This document shows positions 8,624 to 17,655 of a stretch of DNA of 64,000 nt, piece after piece (positions within the stretch are counted from its first letter, which is position 1; each line of letters starts with the position of its first letter). The DNA lies in NCBI RefSeq assembly GCF_011752815.1, contig NZ_VWWV01000001.1:1728431-1792430 (forward strand), in the 5' to 3' direction. The notes below the pieces were generated by a model. It was not told where the DNA came from, did not search any database, and was given only the letters and a program-made list of their open reading frames with translations. The position numbers and the translations under genes are program-made. The stretch is from Enterobacter sp. Cy-643. GTDB taxonomy: Bacteria; Pseudomonadota; Gammaproteobacteria; Enterobacterales; Enterobacteriaceae.

Positions 8624-10644
8624 TGAATCTCAGCTTTCTGGCGTGGCATAACACGCCGTGGGGAAAAGCCACCGGCGGGCAATGGCGCTATGCGCTGCGC
8701 AACGCCATTGCCATGGGTATGGCGCTGGCGATTGCCTACGGCCTGAATCTGGACGAGCCTTATTGGGCGATGACCTCCGCCGCCGTGGTGAGCTTCCCCA
8801 CCGTTGGCGGTGTGATAAGCAAAAGTCTGGGGCGGATTGCCGGCAGTTTTATTGGGGCCGCGGCCTCGTTAATGATTGCCGGTAACGCACTGAACGATCC
8901 CTGGCTGTTTACCTTCGCCATGGCAAGCTGGCTGGCGCTTTGTACCTGGGCCTCCAGCCATTTTCAAAATAACGTGGCCTACGCGTTCATGCTCGCCGGG
9001 TACACCGCCGCCATCATCGCCTTCCCGATGATCAATACCGTGGAAGCGACGGAGCTATGGGACATCGCCCAGGCCCGCGTGTGCGAAGTTGTGGTCGGGA
9101 TCTTGTGCGGCGGCTTTATGATGATGGTGCTGCCAAGCACCTCGGACGGCAGCGCTTTGGTTAGCGCCCTGAAGAACATGCACGCCCGGCTACTTGAGCA
9201 CGCCAGCCTGCTCTGGCAGCCGGAAACCACCGACGCCATTCGCACCGCACATGAAGGGATTATCGGCCAGATCCTGACCATGAACCTGCTGCGCATTCAG
9301 GCATTCTGGAGCCACTACCGCTTCCGCCGCCAGAACAACCTGCTGAACTACCTGCTCCACCAGCAGCTGCGGCTGACCAGCGTGATATCCAGCCTGCGCC
9401 GGATGCTGCTCAACTGGCCGGAAGCACCCACTCATATCTGGTCGGTGCTGGATAGCCTGCTGCGGGAGCTGGCAAAACCCAACGCCGATAAGTACACCGT
9501 CGCCAGGCTACTGCAACAAATTGCCCCCCATTCACAGGACGATTATCGCCATCAGGCATTCTGGCACCGCCTGCGCTACTTCTGCTGGCTTTATCTCAAT
9601 AGCAGCCGCTGGCTAAGAGAGCTGGAAAACGCCACGCCGGTGTCGGTGATTACGCCGCCAGAAGCCCCGCCGCTGGCGCGCCATACCGACAATGCCGAAG
9701 CGCTGTGGAGTGCCGTGCGCACTTTCGCGACGATTACCCTGACCGGCGCCTGGTGCATCGGTACCCAGTGGGCGTCCGGCGGCGGGGCGCTGTCCCTCGC
9801 CGCTATTAGCTGTGTGCTCTACTCTTCGGTCGCCTCGCCGCTCGGCTCCCTCACGCTGCTAATGCGCACTCTGCTTTGGCTGTCTCTGTTCAGTTTTCTG
9901 GTGAAATTTGGCCTGATGATTCAGGTCACCCAGCTGTGGCAGTTCCTTATTTTTCTGCTGCCGCTGTTGCTCACCATGCAATTACTTAAGCTCCAGCAGG
10001 CAAAGCGCGCTGCGCTTTGGGGGCAGCTCATTGTCTTTATGGGATCGTTTCTGTCGGTCAGCAATCCGCCGGTGTACGACTTTGCCGGGTTTATGAATGA
10101 CAACCTCGCCAAAGTCCTCGGCGTGGGCATTTCATGGCTGGCTTTTTCGGTGCTACGCCCCAGCTCCGACACTCGCCGAAGCCGCCGCCATATTCGGGCG
10201 CTGCGGCGCGGGTTTATCGACCAGCTCAGCCGCAAACCGCAGCACAGCGAGAGCCAGTTTGAGTCGCTGGTGTACCACCACATCAGCCAGCTTAGCAGCA
10301 GCAAAGAAGAAGCGGCCCGCCGCTGGCTTCTGCGCTGGGGCGTAGTACTGCTCAACTGCTCGCACGTGGTCTGGCAGCTGCGCGGCTGGGAAACGCGATC
10401 CGACCCGCTGTCGGTGGTCAGGGACGTTTGCCTGCACACGCTACGGGACGTGATGAGTGAACGGGGTGTACTGCAAAGACCGCTGGCGGAATCACTGAAA
10501 GAACTGCAAAGAATGTGCGACACGCTGTCGCATCATCACGACCCGGCGGCGCGGGAACTGGCGGGAATTATCTGGCGGCTTTACTGCTCGCTGTCGCAGC
10601 TGGAACAGGCACCGCCTGCCGGAACTCTGGCAGGCGGTCAGTAA
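8623..10644 (+). CDS. ydhK: FUSC-family efflux protein YdhK
   Basis: This is a 673-aa inner-membrane transporter of the aromatic acid exporter/fusaric acid resistance (FUSC) family. Two hydrophobic blocks (about residues 20-160 and 365-500) flank a cytoplasmic helical region, as in Aae[20 protein letters not shown] is the typical first-block motif. The second block starts [20 protein letters not shown]. It forms a pump with YdhJ and YdhI. In E. coli sodC follows ydhK; here the ydhK stop is only 3 nt from the convergent ydhF stop, so sodC is missing from this locus and no terminator separates the two. Confidence 0.94.
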   Translation: MNLSFLAWHNTPWGKATGGQWRYALRNAIAMGMALAIAYGLNLDEPYWAMTSAAVVSFPTVGGVISKSLGRIAGSFIGAAASLMIAGNALNDPWLFTFAMASWLALCTWASSHFQNNVAYAFMLAGYTAAIIAFPMINTVEATELWDIAQARVCEVVVGILCGGFMMMVLPSTSDGSALVSALKNMHARLLEHASLLWQPETTDAIRTAHEGIIGQILTMNLLRIQAFWSHYRFRRQNNLLNYLLHQQLRLTSVISSLRRMLLNWPEAPTHIWSVLDSLLRELAKPNADKYTVARLLQQIAPHSQDDYRHQAFWHRLRYFCWLYLNSSRWLRELENATPVSVITPPEAPPLARHTDNAEALWSAVRTFATITLTGAWCIGTQWASGGGALSLAAISCVLYSSVASPLGSLTLLMRTLLWLSLFSFLVKFGLMIQVTQLWQFLIFLLPLLLTMQLLKLQQAKRAALWGQLIVFMGSFLSVSNPPVYDFAGFMNDNLAKVLGVGISWLAFSVLRPSSDTRRSRRHIRALRRGFIDQLSRKPQHSESQFESLVYHHISQLSSSKEEAARRWLLRWGVVLLNCSHVVWQLRGWETRSDPLSVVRDVCLHTLRDVMSERGVLQRPLAESLKELQRMCDTLSHHHDPAARELAGIIWRLYCSLSQLEQAPPAGTLAGGQ

Positions 10645-10647
10645 CGA

Positions 10648-11544
10648 TTAAGGCACGTCGTAGCCGAGCGCGGCCTTACGGATGCGGAACCACTGCTGGC
10701 GAGTCATTTCCAGAGACAGCGAATGGATGGCTGAGCGCACACGTTCGATTTTGCCGGAGCCGATGATCGGCAGCGGGGAAGATGGCAGGCGCATCACCCA
10801 GGCATAAACCACCTGCTCGATGGTGTCAGCCCCCAGCTCTTCCGCCACTTTCTGCAGTTCGGCGCGCAGCGGCTGGAATTCATCGTCGTTAAACAGACGG
10901 CCGCCGCCAAGGCAGGACCACGCCATCGGGCGAATACGCAGCTGCTGAAGCTGATCCAGCGTACCGTCCAGCAGCAGCGGCTGATGCACCGGCGAAAGTT
11001 CAACCTGGTTTGTTGCCAGGGTGAACGGCAGGCGGGACTGCAGCAGGGAGAACTGCGCCGGCGTAAAGTTGGAGACGCCGAAATGGCGAACTTTGCCGCT
11101 GTGATGCAGCGCGGTAAAGGCTTCTGCCACTTCGTCAGCGTCCATCAGCGGATCCGGACGGTGGATCAGCAGCAAATCCAGGTAGTCGGTGGCCAGTTTT
11201 TTCAGCGAGCCTTCTGCGCTGCTGATGATGTAATCGCGATCGGTAATGTAGTGGCCAAGGGCGTTTTCTGGCTTCGCGGTGGTGGCAATGCCACACTTGG
11301 TGACAATCTCCATTTTGCTGCGCAGGTGCGGCACCAGGCGCATAGCTTCGCCGAAGGCCGCTTCACAAGCGTAACCGCCGTAAATATCGGCGTGATCCGC
11401 CGTGGTGATCCCCATCTCAACGTGCTCTTCAATAAAGCTCGCCAGCTCACGCGGGGACATGTTCCATTCCATCAAACGCCAGTAGCCCATGACCAGGCGT
11501 GAAAACTCCGGGCCCTGAGGGGCGATCGTAATACGCTGTACCAT
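10648..11544 (-). CDS. ydhF: Aldo/keto reductase YdhF
   Basis: This is a 298-aa NADPH-dependent oxidoreductase of the aldo/keto reductase superfamily, very close to E. coli YdhF. The catalytic tetrad is visible: Asp and Tyr in DHADIYGGY, Lys in VTKCGIA and His in LLLIHRPDPLMDADE. The cofactor loop is IIGSGKIERVR. The frame is open 5 codons further upstream, but MVQRITIAPQGPEFSR at 11544 matches the known N terminus. It has no assigned physiological substrate. It is convergent with ydhK and lies downstream of ydhL on the same strand. Confidence 0.94.
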   Translation of the reverse strand: MVQRITIAPQGPEFSRLVMGYWRLMEWNMSPRELASFIEEHVEMGITTADHADIYGGYACEAAFGEAMRLVPHLRSKMEIVTKCGIATTAKPENALGHYITDRDYIISSAEGSLKKLATDYLDLLLIHRPDPLMDADEVAEAFTALHHSGKVRHFGVSNFTPAQFSLLQSRLPFTLATNQVELSPVHQPLLLDGTLDQLQQLRIRPMAWSCLGGGRLFNDDEFQPLRAELQKVAEELGADTIEQVVYAWVMRLPSSPLPIIGSGKIERVRSAIHSLSLEMTRQQWFRIRKAALGYDVP

Positions 11545-11599
11545 AAAAAATAACCTCAAAAAGGGAAAAAACTGCCCCGAGTATAGCGGCGTGAAATGA

Positions 11600-11839
11600 T
11601 TAAAACAGTGAGGGCTGCTCGGGTTCTTCAGGAGAATTTGGCTTGTTTGCTCGTAACTTGCGCAATAAGCGCTGGCGGCACAGGCGCAGCACGTCCTGCT
11701 TTTGGGCGTCGCTCATTTGCTGCCACTGGAAACGCTCGTCCCGGCTGCGCATACAGCCACGGCAGAACCCGCGTTCATCCGACTGGCAGATCCCGCGGCA
11801 GGGGCTTTGAATGGGGAAGAACTCTAGCTGCTCAGACAC
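11600..11839 (-). CDS. ydhL: DUF1289 protein YdhL
   Basis: This is a 79-aa protein of the DUF1289 (YbfA/YdhL) family with a conserved four-cysteine cluster: SPCRGICQSDERGFCRGCMR. The remaining part (DERFQWQQMSDAQKQDVLRL) is typical of the family. The length equals that of E. coli YdhL. The cysteines suggest metal or Fe-S binding, which has not been assigned. It precedes ydhF on the same strand with a 55-nt gap. Confidence 0.92.
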   Translation of the reverse strand: MSEQLEFFPIQSPCRGICQSDERGFCRGCMRSRDERFQWQQMSDAQKQDVLRLCRQRLLRKLRANKPNSPEEPEQPSLF

Positions 11840-12006
11840 TAACCCACCTCATTAACGACTTTGCATCAATTGAAGCCTGACTCTGTCCTGGATGCAAGCG
11901 GGACGGCTAAAAAATAGCCCCCCGGCGGAAAGCGGCTGAAAATTAAGGTTCAACTAATCTTCTCTCTCCAGGATAGAGAATATTCTGTTTTGCATTCACG
12001 GCTTAT

Positions 12007-12648
12007 ATGAACCTTTTGAAAAAGTTACAGTGTAACGATACGCAATTTAATCTTTGCTGCGCCTTTTTCTTCACGCTGATCAATTCTCTTTTTATTCATC
12101 GCAGCTGGCAGCTAATTGCCCCGGATTCTCTCCATAGCTGGCTGTTTGCCGCTTCGGTGCCGGTGGTGCTGTTCTGCGGCTGGCTAATGATTTTCAGCGT
12201 GGTTAACCTGCCCTGGCTGCGTAAGCCCGTGCTGGTGCTGCTGGTTATCGGCTGCGCTGCCAGCAACTATTTTATGTTCACCTACGGCGCCGTCATTGAT
12301 AAAAAAATGATGGTCAGCGTGTTTGAAACAGACTCTCACAAAGCCGCGGCGCTGGTGACGCCGCAACTGTTCAGCTGGCTGGCCTTGCTGGGCATTATCC
12401 CCGCCCTGCTGCTTGCCGTGGTGAAGGTCCAGCCGGCGCGCTGGTGGCATATCGCGCTGACTCGCCTGGTCGGTATTCTCGCCGGCTTGCTGGTGATAAT
12501 CCTCGTCGCCGCCGTGTTTTACAAAGACTACGCTTCGCTGTTCCGGAACAATAAAAGCGTGGTGAAAATGGTGACGCCCGCAAACTACATCAGCGCCATT
12601 AGCCGCTACAGCAAAGAACGCTGGTTGGCCGACGCCCATAAGGGCTGA
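12007..12648 (+). CDS. Stand-alone membrane domain of an EptA-type phosphoethanolamine transferase
   Basis: This 213-aa protein matches only the N-terminal membrane domain (EptA_B_N, DUF1705) of lipid A phosphoethanolamine transferases. About five hydrophobic segments are seen. The conserved stretches NYFMFTYGAVIDKKMM, FYKDYASLFRNNKSVVKMVTP and NYISAISRYSKE occur in the expected order. The reading frame stops where the periplasmic sulfatase-type catalytic domain should begin, and the following 72 nt before nemR hold no remnant of it. Without the catalytic Thr and zinc ligands it cannot transfer phosphoethanolamine. The ATG has no clear ribosome site. It may be a decayed gene, or a retained small membrane protein that modulates a full-length EptA elsewhere. 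Confidence 0.75.
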   Translation: MNLLKKLQCNDTQFNLCCAFFFTLINSLFIHRSWQLIAPDSLHSWLFAASVPVVLFCGWLMIFSVVNLPWLRKPVLVLLVIGCAASNYFMFTYGAVIDKKMMVSVFETDSHKAAALVTPQLFSWLALLGIIPALLLAVVKVQPARWWHIALTRLVGILAGLLVIILVAAVFYKDYASLFRNNKSVVKMVTPANYISAISRYSKERWLADAHKG

Positions 12649-12690
12649 TGCACCCGTTGTCTTAAAAAAATTGGCCGCCTCCCCTTGCAT

Positions 12691-12706
12691 TAGACTGACT
12701 GGTCTA
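12691..12706. promoter_or_regulatory. NemR operator upstream of nemR
   Basis: TAGAC and GTCTA half-sites are spaced by 6 nt (TAGACTGACTGGTCTA), 15 nt before the nemR start codon. This matches the electrophile-responsive NemR box position. NemR should repress its own gene here. Confidence 0.8.
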
Positions 12707-12720
12707 CTACATTTGAGCGC

Positions 12721-13320
12721 ATGAATCGACATCCTGAACACGACACTCGCGAACATCTCCTCGCCATTGGCGAGCGGCTGTGCCTTGCCCGGGGCTTTAC
12801 CGGCATGGGGTTAAGCGAATTGTTGCGCACCGCAGAAGTGCCCAAAGGCTCTTTCTACCACTACTTCCGCTCAAAAGAAGCGTTTGGCGTGGCAATGCTG
12901 GAGCGCTATTACCAGGCTTCTAATCTGCGCGTGGCGGAACACTTTTCGCACGGCGAAGGCAATTATCGCCAGCGTCTGCTGAAGTGGTACCAGGATATGC
13001 TGAGCTACTTCTGCCAGAGCGGAAACCTGAGTAACTGCCTGATAGTGAAACTCTCAGCAGAAGTTTGTGATCTTTCGGAAGATATGCGTGGCGCGCTGAA
13101 TAACGGCGGCTCACAGCTAATCTCTCTACTTGCTGATGCCCTGGAGAAAGGCCGCAGCGAAAAAAGCCTGCGCTTTGAAGGCGAAGCGCTGGAGCAGGCC
13201 ATGGTGCTGTACTCGCTGTGGGTAGGCGCCAGCCTGCAGGCAAAAATTTCCCGCAGCGCGCTGCCGCTGGAAAGCGCGCTAGCACACGTAAGAATCCTAT
13301 TGGCAGAACCTGTCGCCTGA
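12721..13320 (+). CDS. nemR: Electrophile-sensing repressor NemR
   Basis: This is a 199-aa TetR-family repressor. The helix-turn-helix region is GMGLSELLRTAEVPKGSFYH. All redox-relevant residues described for E. coli NemR are present: Cys21, Cys98, Cys106, Cys116 and Lys175, the Cys106-Lys175 pair being the one that senses HOCl. It controls nemA and gloA in response to N-ethylmaleimide, quinones, methylglyoxal and reactive chlorine. The ATG lies downstream of a NemR operator. An intrinsic terminator overlaps its stop codon, so transcription into nemA may be limited. Confidence 0.96.
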   Translation: MNRHPEHDTREHLLAIGERLCLARGFTGMGLSELLRTAEVPKGSFYHYFRSKEAFGVAMLERYYQASNLRVAEHFSHGEGNYRQRLLKWYQDMLSYFCQSGNLSNCLIVKLSAEVCDLSEDMRGALNNGGSQLISLLADALEKGRSEKSLRFEGEALEQAMVLYSLWVGASLQAKISRSALPLESALAHVRILLAEPVA

Positions 13321-13330
13321 CAGGTTTTTT
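13307..13330 (+). terminator. Intrinsic terminator overlapping the nemR stop codon
   Basis: AACCTGTC and GACAGGTT form an 8-bp stem around a 4-nt loop, with a run of T residues. The nemR TGA lies within the hairpin. It separates nemR from nemA. Confidence 0.8.
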
Positions 13331-13344
13331 ATTTACTGAATTAC

Positions 13345-13359
13345 TAGACGACCGGTCTA
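13345..13359. promoter_or_regulatory. Second NemR operator upstream of nemA
   Basis: TAGACGACCGGTCTA has the same TAGAC/GTCTA half-sites as the operator before nemR, with 5 nt rather than 6 nt between them. It lies 15 nt before the nemA start, suggesting nemA has its own NemR-controlled promoter. Confidence 0.75.
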
Positions 13360-13373
13360 CTTGAGGAAACACC

Positions 13374-14471
13374 ATGTCAGCAGATAAATTGTTTACGCCG
13401 CTCAAAGTTGGCGCTATTACCGTACCAAACCGTATCTTTATGGCTCCGCTGACGCGCCTGCGCAGTATTGAGCCAGGCGATATCCCAACCCCGCTGATGG
13501 GTGAATATTACCGCCAGCGCGCCAGCGCCGGGCTTATCATCAGCGAAGCAACCCAGATGTCCGCCCAGGCTAAAGGCTACGCCGGCGCTCCGGGTCTGCA
13601 CAGCGAAGAGCAAGTCGCCGCGTGGAAAAAAATCACCGCGGGCGTACACGCTGAAAAAGGCCACATGGCGGTGCAGCTGTGGCACACCGGCCGTATTTCC
13701 CACTTTACCCTTCAGCCAGGACAGCAGGCTCCGGTCGCGCCTTCCGCGCTGAGTGCCGGGACCCGTACCTCGCTGCGTGACGAAAACGGCAACGCCGTTC
13801 GCGAAGATACTTCCATGCCTCGCGCGCTGGAACTGAACGAAATTCCGGGCATCGTGGATGACTTCCGCAAGGCAATTGGCAATGCACGTGACGCCGGTTT
13901 TGACCTGGTTGAGCTGCACTCTGCCCACGGCTATCTGCTGCATCAGTTCCTGTCTCCTTCTTCTAACCACCGTACCGACGAATACGGCGGCAGCCGCGAG
14001 AACCGCGCTCGCCTGGTGCTGGAAGTGGTTGATGCCGGGATCAAAGAATGGGGTGCCGACCGCATCGGGATCCGCGTATCACCGATTGGCTCCTTCCAGA
14101 ACGTGGACAACGGGCCGGACGAAGAGGCTGACGCGCTGTACCTGATTGAAGAGCTGGGCAAACGCGACATTGCTTATCTGCATATGTCCGAGCCGGACTG
14201 GGCCGGTGGCGAACCGTACACCGAAGCATTCCGTGCCAAAGTCCGTGAGCGCTTTAGCGGTGTGATCGTTGGCGCTGGTGCCTATACCCCGGAAAAAGCG
14301 GAAGATCTGATCGGCAAAGGCCTGATCGACGCAGTGGCGTTCGGCCGCTCCTTCATCGCCAACCCGGACCTGGTCGCTCGCCTGCACAAAAATGCCGAGC
14401 TGAACCCACAGCGTCCTGAGTCCTTCTATGGCGGCGGCGCGGAAGGCTACACCGACTACCCAACGCTGTAA
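13374..14471 (+). CDS. nemA: N-ethylmaleimide reductase (old yellow enzyme)
   Basis: This is a 365-aa FMN-dependent ene-reductase that reduces maleimides, quinones and nitro compounds using NADPH. It has the old-yellow-enzyme features [28 protein letters not shown], the substrate-binding [14 protein letters not shown] (His at 182 area) and [14 protein letters not shown], with the C-terminal FMN phosphate loop [14 protein letters not shown]. The C terminus ends EGYTDYPTL as in enteric NemA. GAGGA precedes the ATG. It forms the nemR-nemA-gloA electrophile detoxification locus. Confidence 0.97.
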   Translation: MSADKLFTPLKVGAITVPNRIFMAPLTRLRSIEPGDIPTPLMGEYYRQRASAGLIISEATQMSAQAKGYAGAPGLHSEEQVAAWKKITAGVHAEKGHMAVQLWHTGRISHFTLQPGQQAPVAPSALSAGTRTSLRDENGNAVREDTSMPRALELNEIPGIVDDFRKAIGNARDAGFDLVELHSAHGYLLHQFLSPSSNHRTDEYGGSRENRARLVLEVVDAGIKEWGADRIGIRVSPIGSFQNVDNGPDEEADALYLIEELGKRDIAYLHMSEPDWAGGEPYTEAFRAKVRERFSGVIVGAGAYTPEKAEDLIGKGLIDAVAFGRSFIANPDLVARLHKNAELNPQRPESFYGGGAEGYTDYPTL

Positions 14472-14491
14472 CTCCGCAGTACCTTTCATTG

Positions 14492-14515
14492 ATAGCGGCG
14501 CACAAACGCCGCTAT
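14492..14515 (+). terminator. Strong hairpin after nemA (no T-run)
   Basis: ATAGCGGCG and CGCCGCTAT form a perfect 9-bp stem around CACAAA, 20 nt after the nemA stop and 45 nt before gloA. No T-tract follows, so it may be an mRNA-stabilising or processing hairpin rather than a true terminator. Confidence 0.5.
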
Positions 14516-14559
14516 ACTCAACGACTCCAGAAATAACTGTCTCATTCGACGAGGATTTT

Positions 14560-14967
14560 ATGCGTCTACTTCATACCATGCTGCGCGTTGGCGACCTGCA
14601 ACGCTCCATCGAGTTCTACACCAAAGTGCTGGGCATGAAACTGCTGCGTACCAGCGAAAACACCGAGTACAAATACTCTCTCGCGTTTGTCGGCTATGGC
14701 GATGAAAGCGACACGGCTGTTATCGAGCTGACCTATAACTGGGGCGTGGACAGCTATGACCTGGGCACGGCTTACGGCCACATCGCGCTGAGCGTGGATA
14801 ACGCCGCAGAAGCCTGCGAACGCATTCGCAATAACGGCGGCAACGTCACCCGTGAAGCCGGCCCGGTAAAAGGCGGTACCACCGTCATCGCTTTTGTTGA
14901 AGATCCGGACGGTTACAAAATCGAGCTGATCGAAGAGAAGCACGCGGGTAAAGGCCTGGGTAACTGA
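14560..14967 (+). CDS. gloA: Glyoxalase I (lactoylglutathione lyase)
   Basis: This is a 135-aa Ni-dependent enzyme that isomerises the methylglyoxal-glutathione hemithioacetal to S-lactoylglutathione. The metal ligands known from E. coli GloA are visible: His5 in MRLLHTML, Glu56 in [10 protein letters not shown], His74 in AYGHIALSV and Glu122 in [10 protein letters not shown]. The frame is open upstream, but [10 protein letters not shown] behind GAGGA is the conserved start. It lies 88 nt after nemA and is partly co-transcribed with nemRA in relatives. Confidence 0.97.
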   Translation: MRLLHTMLRVGDLQRSIEFYTKVLGMKLLRTSENTEYKYSLAFVGYGDESDTAVIELTYNWGVDSYDLGTAYGHIALSVDNAAEACERIRNNGGNVTREAGPVKGGTTVIAFVEDPDGYKIELIEEKHAGKGLGN

Positions 14968-15022
14968 TTTTCAGGCGATTAGCGTCAAACCAAGGGGCGT
15001 GCTGTGCGCCCTGAAGGTTGCT

Positions 15023-15060
15023 CACAAAGAGGGAAAAGGCGTGGTTTTTCCCTCTTTGTG
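15023..15060. repeat. 15-bp perfect palindrome between gloA and rnt
   Basis: Arms CACAAAGAGGGAAAA (15023-15037) and TTTTCCCTCTTTGTG (15046-15060) are exact inverses around 8 nt. The hairpin lacks a T-run on either strand beyond its own arms. The rest of the 275-nt gloA-rnt gap shows no gene. It may stabilise the gloA 3' end. Confidence 0.6.
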
Positions 15061-15242
15061 GTTAACAGATGAAAATCAATGAATTGATTTTTCTGGTTTA
15101 TTTCATAATGACTTCGGGCCGCCTCTCCTATTGTTGGTGAGTTATTCATACCCTGAAGGCGCACGTTGTGCGGCCTTTACTGCAACACTCCCCGAAATTT
15201 GCCATAATGCGCGCTGCATTTTCCCCGTATTAAGAGAAGCTG

Positions 15243-15902
15243 ATGTCAGACAACACGCAATTGCATGGCCTGTGCGACCGTTTTCGTGGTTTTTATCCGG
15301 TAGTTATCGACGTTGAAACCGCAGGTTTTAACGCTAAAACCGATGCGTTACTGGAAATCGCCGCCGTTACCCTGAAGATGGATGAAGACGGCTGGTTATC
15401 CCCCGACGAAACGCTGCACTTCCATGTCGATCCGTTTGAGGGCGCGAACCTGCAGCCTGAGGCCCTGGCGTTCAACGGTATTGACCCGCATAACCCCCTG
15501 CGTGGTGCCGTCAGCGAATACGATGCCCTGCACGCGATTTTCAAAACCGTGCGAAAAGGCATTAAAGACAGCGGCTGTAGCCGGGCGATTATGGTGGCGC
15601 ACAACGCCACGTTCGACCACAGCTTTATGATGGCAGCGGCAGAGCGAGCCTCTCTGAAACGCAACCCGTTCCACCCGTTTGTGACGTTTGATACCGCGGC
15701 CCTGAGCGGCCTCGTGCTGGGGCAAACCGTGCTGGCCAAAGCCTGCATCGCCGCCGGCCAAAAGTTTGACAGCTCGCAGGCCCACTCCGCCCTGTACGAC
15801 ACCGAGCAAACCGCCCTGCTATTCTGCGAAATCGTCAACCGTTGGAAGCGCCTCGGCGGCTGGCCGCTGCCGCTGGCCGACGAACCGGAATCTGAAGCAT
15901 AA
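15243..15902 (+). CDS. rnt: Ribonuclease T
   Basis: This is a 219-aa DEDDh 3'-5' exoribonuclease that matures the 3' ends of tRNAs and 5S and 23S rRNA. Exo I is [20 protein letters not shown] (D23 and E25 region), Exo II contains [15 protein letters not shown], and Exo III is [18 protein letters not shown] with the catalytic His and Asp. The length is about that of E. coli RNase T (215 aa). lhr, which follows rnt in E. coli, is absent. A bidirectional terminator separates it from convergent grxD. Confidence 0.97.
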   Translation: MSDNTQLHGLCDRFRGFYPVVIDVETAGFNAKTDALLEIAAVTLKMDEDGWLSPDETLHFHVDPFEGANLQPEALAFNGIDPHNPLRGAVSEYDALHAIFKTVRKGIKDSGCSRAIMVAHNATFDHSFMMAAAERASLKRNPFHPFVTFDTAALSGLVLGQTVLAKACIAAGQKFDSSQAHSALYDTEQTALLFCEIVNRWKRLGGWPLPLADEPESEA

Positions 15903-15930
15903 AAAAAGCGACCTTAGGGTCGCTTTTTTA
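15901..15930. terminator. Bidirectional terminator between rnt and grxD
   Basis: AAAAAAGCGACC and GGTCGCTTTTTT surround a short loop. The A-run and T-run on opposite sides allow use in both directions. Confidence 0.9.
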
Positions 15931-15943
15931 CTGGCTGGCGAAA

Positions 15944-16288
15944 TTATTCTGCGCCCGGCTCTTCAGATTTGTGCTTCTCTGCGGTCTCTTTAATCAGCGC
16001 CTGCAGTTCGCCGCGCTGGTACATCTCGATGATGATGTCGCAGCCGCCGACCAGCTCACCGTCCACCCACAGCTGCGGGAACGTTGGCCAGTTAGCGTAT
16101 TTTGGCAGCTCAGCACGAATGTCCGGGTTCTGTAGAATATCCACATAGGCGAAACGCTCGCCGCAGGCGGACAGCGCCTGAACGGCCTGAGCGGAGAAGC
16201 CGCAGCTCGGCAGCTTCGGGGAACCTTTCATATAGAGAAGAATCGGGTTCTCAGCGATCTGGCGTTGAATTTTTTCAATAGTGCTCAT
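15944..16288 (-). CDS. grxD: Monothiol glutaredoxin 4
   Basis: This is a 114-aa monothiol glutaredoxin involved in Fe-S cluster trafficking with BolA-type partners. The CGFS active site is in GSPKLPSCGFSAQAVQ (Cys30). The glutathione-binding residues WPTFPQLWVDGELVGGCDII follow, and the N terminus is MSTIEKIQRQIAENP as in E. coli. It is encoded convergent to rnt. Confidence 0.97.
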   Translation of the reverse strand: MSTIEKIQRQIAENPILLYMKGSPKLPSCGFSAQAVQALSACGERFAYVDILQNPDIRAELPKYANWPTFPQLWVDGELVGGCDIIIEMYQRGELQALIKETAEKHKSEEPGAE

Positions 16289-16650
16289 TGTCTTGCTTCC
16301 TCAAACCTTAATACGGCAATAGCCTGCCATTGTAGCCAGTTGCGCCCCGGGCATAAAACACCATTTTTATCAGGGTTTCTCTTTCCCCCGCCTGGCGCGC
16401 AAACATACCTTAAGAATAACACTTTTACGGCGCGCGAAAATGAGCAATTTGCTTCATTCGAGATCAATTAAACAGCGGATAACACCCTGGAATGGCTAAT
16501 TTTTTAGCTATAGCTTCCACTTTTGACCGTTAAATAGTATTTGCCTATTAACATTATCGGCTTTTATGCATTAGAATCGTCGGGTTTCGCAAAAATCATA
16601 CGCAGGCATGATGGTTAGCATCTTGTCTTCATTTATCAGGGGATTGACGA
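16289..16650. promoter_or_regulatory. Divergent grxD/mepH intergenic region with mepH promoter
   Basis: No gene is seen in these 362 nt. Going rightward, TTGACC (16523-16528) and TATTAA (16546-16551) with a 17-nt spacer form a plausible sigma-70 promoter about 95 nt before mepH. The remainder is AT-rich with no other clear signal. Confidence 0.55.
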
Positions 16651-17496
16651 GTGGCGCGGATAAATAAAATCTCTATCACGCTATGTGCTCTGCTATTTGC
16701 TTTGCCCTATACTCCATTGGCGCAGGCGTCCGAGCACGCCCGCCATCCTGTTGCACAAAAAGGCCATTCGGCCAAGACAACAACCAGTAAAAGCAACAAG
16801 GGTAAAGAGAAAGCAAAACCGAAGGTCAGCACAGCCTCCACAAAGAAGTCCGGTAAAAAAACAACCTCACCGGCGAAAGCCAAAGTGGCAAAACACACCA
16901 CCTCAGGCAAAAGCAGCACCCTCGCTAAAACTAGCAGCAAAAAAACCTCTCAGAAAATAGCCGTACAGCCAACCGTTTCCACCCTCGCCTACACTGAAAA
17001 ATGCACTCATCGTAAAGGGCATAAAAAGCAGTGCGTTAAAGTGAAGTCGGAAAAAAATCTGACTATCGCGCAGGCGCATAAAGTGCGCGTGCAGAAAGCG
17101 CAAAAAACGGCCATGAACAAGCTGATGGGGCAAATTGGAAAACCGTATCGCTGGGGGGGGACTTCCCCACGCACAGGTTTCGACTGCAGCGGGCTGATTT
17201 ATTACGCTTATAAGGATCTGGTGAATATCCGCATTCCACGCACTGCCAATGAAATGTATCACCTGCGTGATGCCTCTTCCGTTGACCGCGGCGAACTGGA
17301 GAGCGGCGATCTGGTGTTCTTCCGCACCCAGGGCCGTGGCACCGCCGATCACGTTGGCGTCTACGTTGGAAACGGGAAGTTTATTCAGTCCCCTCGCAGC
17401 GGCCGTGATATTCAGATCACCTCCCTGAGCGAAGATTACTGGCAGCGCCACTACGTGGGTGCCCGCCGGGTAATGACGCCAAAAACTATTCGTTAA
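16651..17496 (+). CDS. mepH: Murein DD-endopeptidase MepH
   Basis: This is a 281-aa NlpC/P60 cysteine endopeptidase that cuts D-Ala-mDAP cross-links during cell-wall growth. A signal peptide (MARINKISITLCALLFALPY) is followed by about 100 residues rich in Lys, Ser and Thr, a flexible linker. The catalytic domain begins near residue 150: GKPYRWGGTSPRTGFDCSG holds the nucleophile, and ADHVGVYVGNGKFIQSPR the His. The start is GTG. The linker is more Lys-rich and diverged than the domain, as is usual for MepH. Confidence 0.95.
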   Translation: MARINKISITLCALLFALPYTPLAQASEHARHPVAQKGHSAKTTTSKSNKGKEKAKPKVSTASTKKSGKKTTSPAKAKVAKHTTSGKSSTLAKTSSKKTSQKIAVQPTVSTLAYTEKCTHRKGHKKQCVKVKSEKNLTIAQAHKVRVQKAQKTAMNKLMGQIGKPYRWGGTSPRTGFDCSGLIYYAYKDLVNIRIPRTANEMYHLRDASSVDRGELESGDLVFFRTQGRGTADHVGVYVGNGKFIQSPRSGRDIQITSLSEDYWQRHYVGARRVMTPKTIR

Positions 17497-17540
17497 TCTT
17501 ATCCGCGCCCTTTTGGGGCAGGCAGACTGATTAAAATGTT

Positions 17541-17562
17541 AACAGCCCGGCAACGGGCTGTT
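17541..17562 (+). terminator. Terminator of mepH
   Basis: AACAGCCCG and CGGGCTGTT form a 9-bp stem with loop GCAA. A second T-rich stretch follows about 10 nt on. Confidence 0.7.
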
Positions 17563-17655
17563 TCATTTCGCTTTTTTGCATCCTCGTAATTTGCTAACCT
17601 TATAACCACACAAATTGTAGTTATATTGTGAAGCAAAATAACAAGGAGTGAAGCC

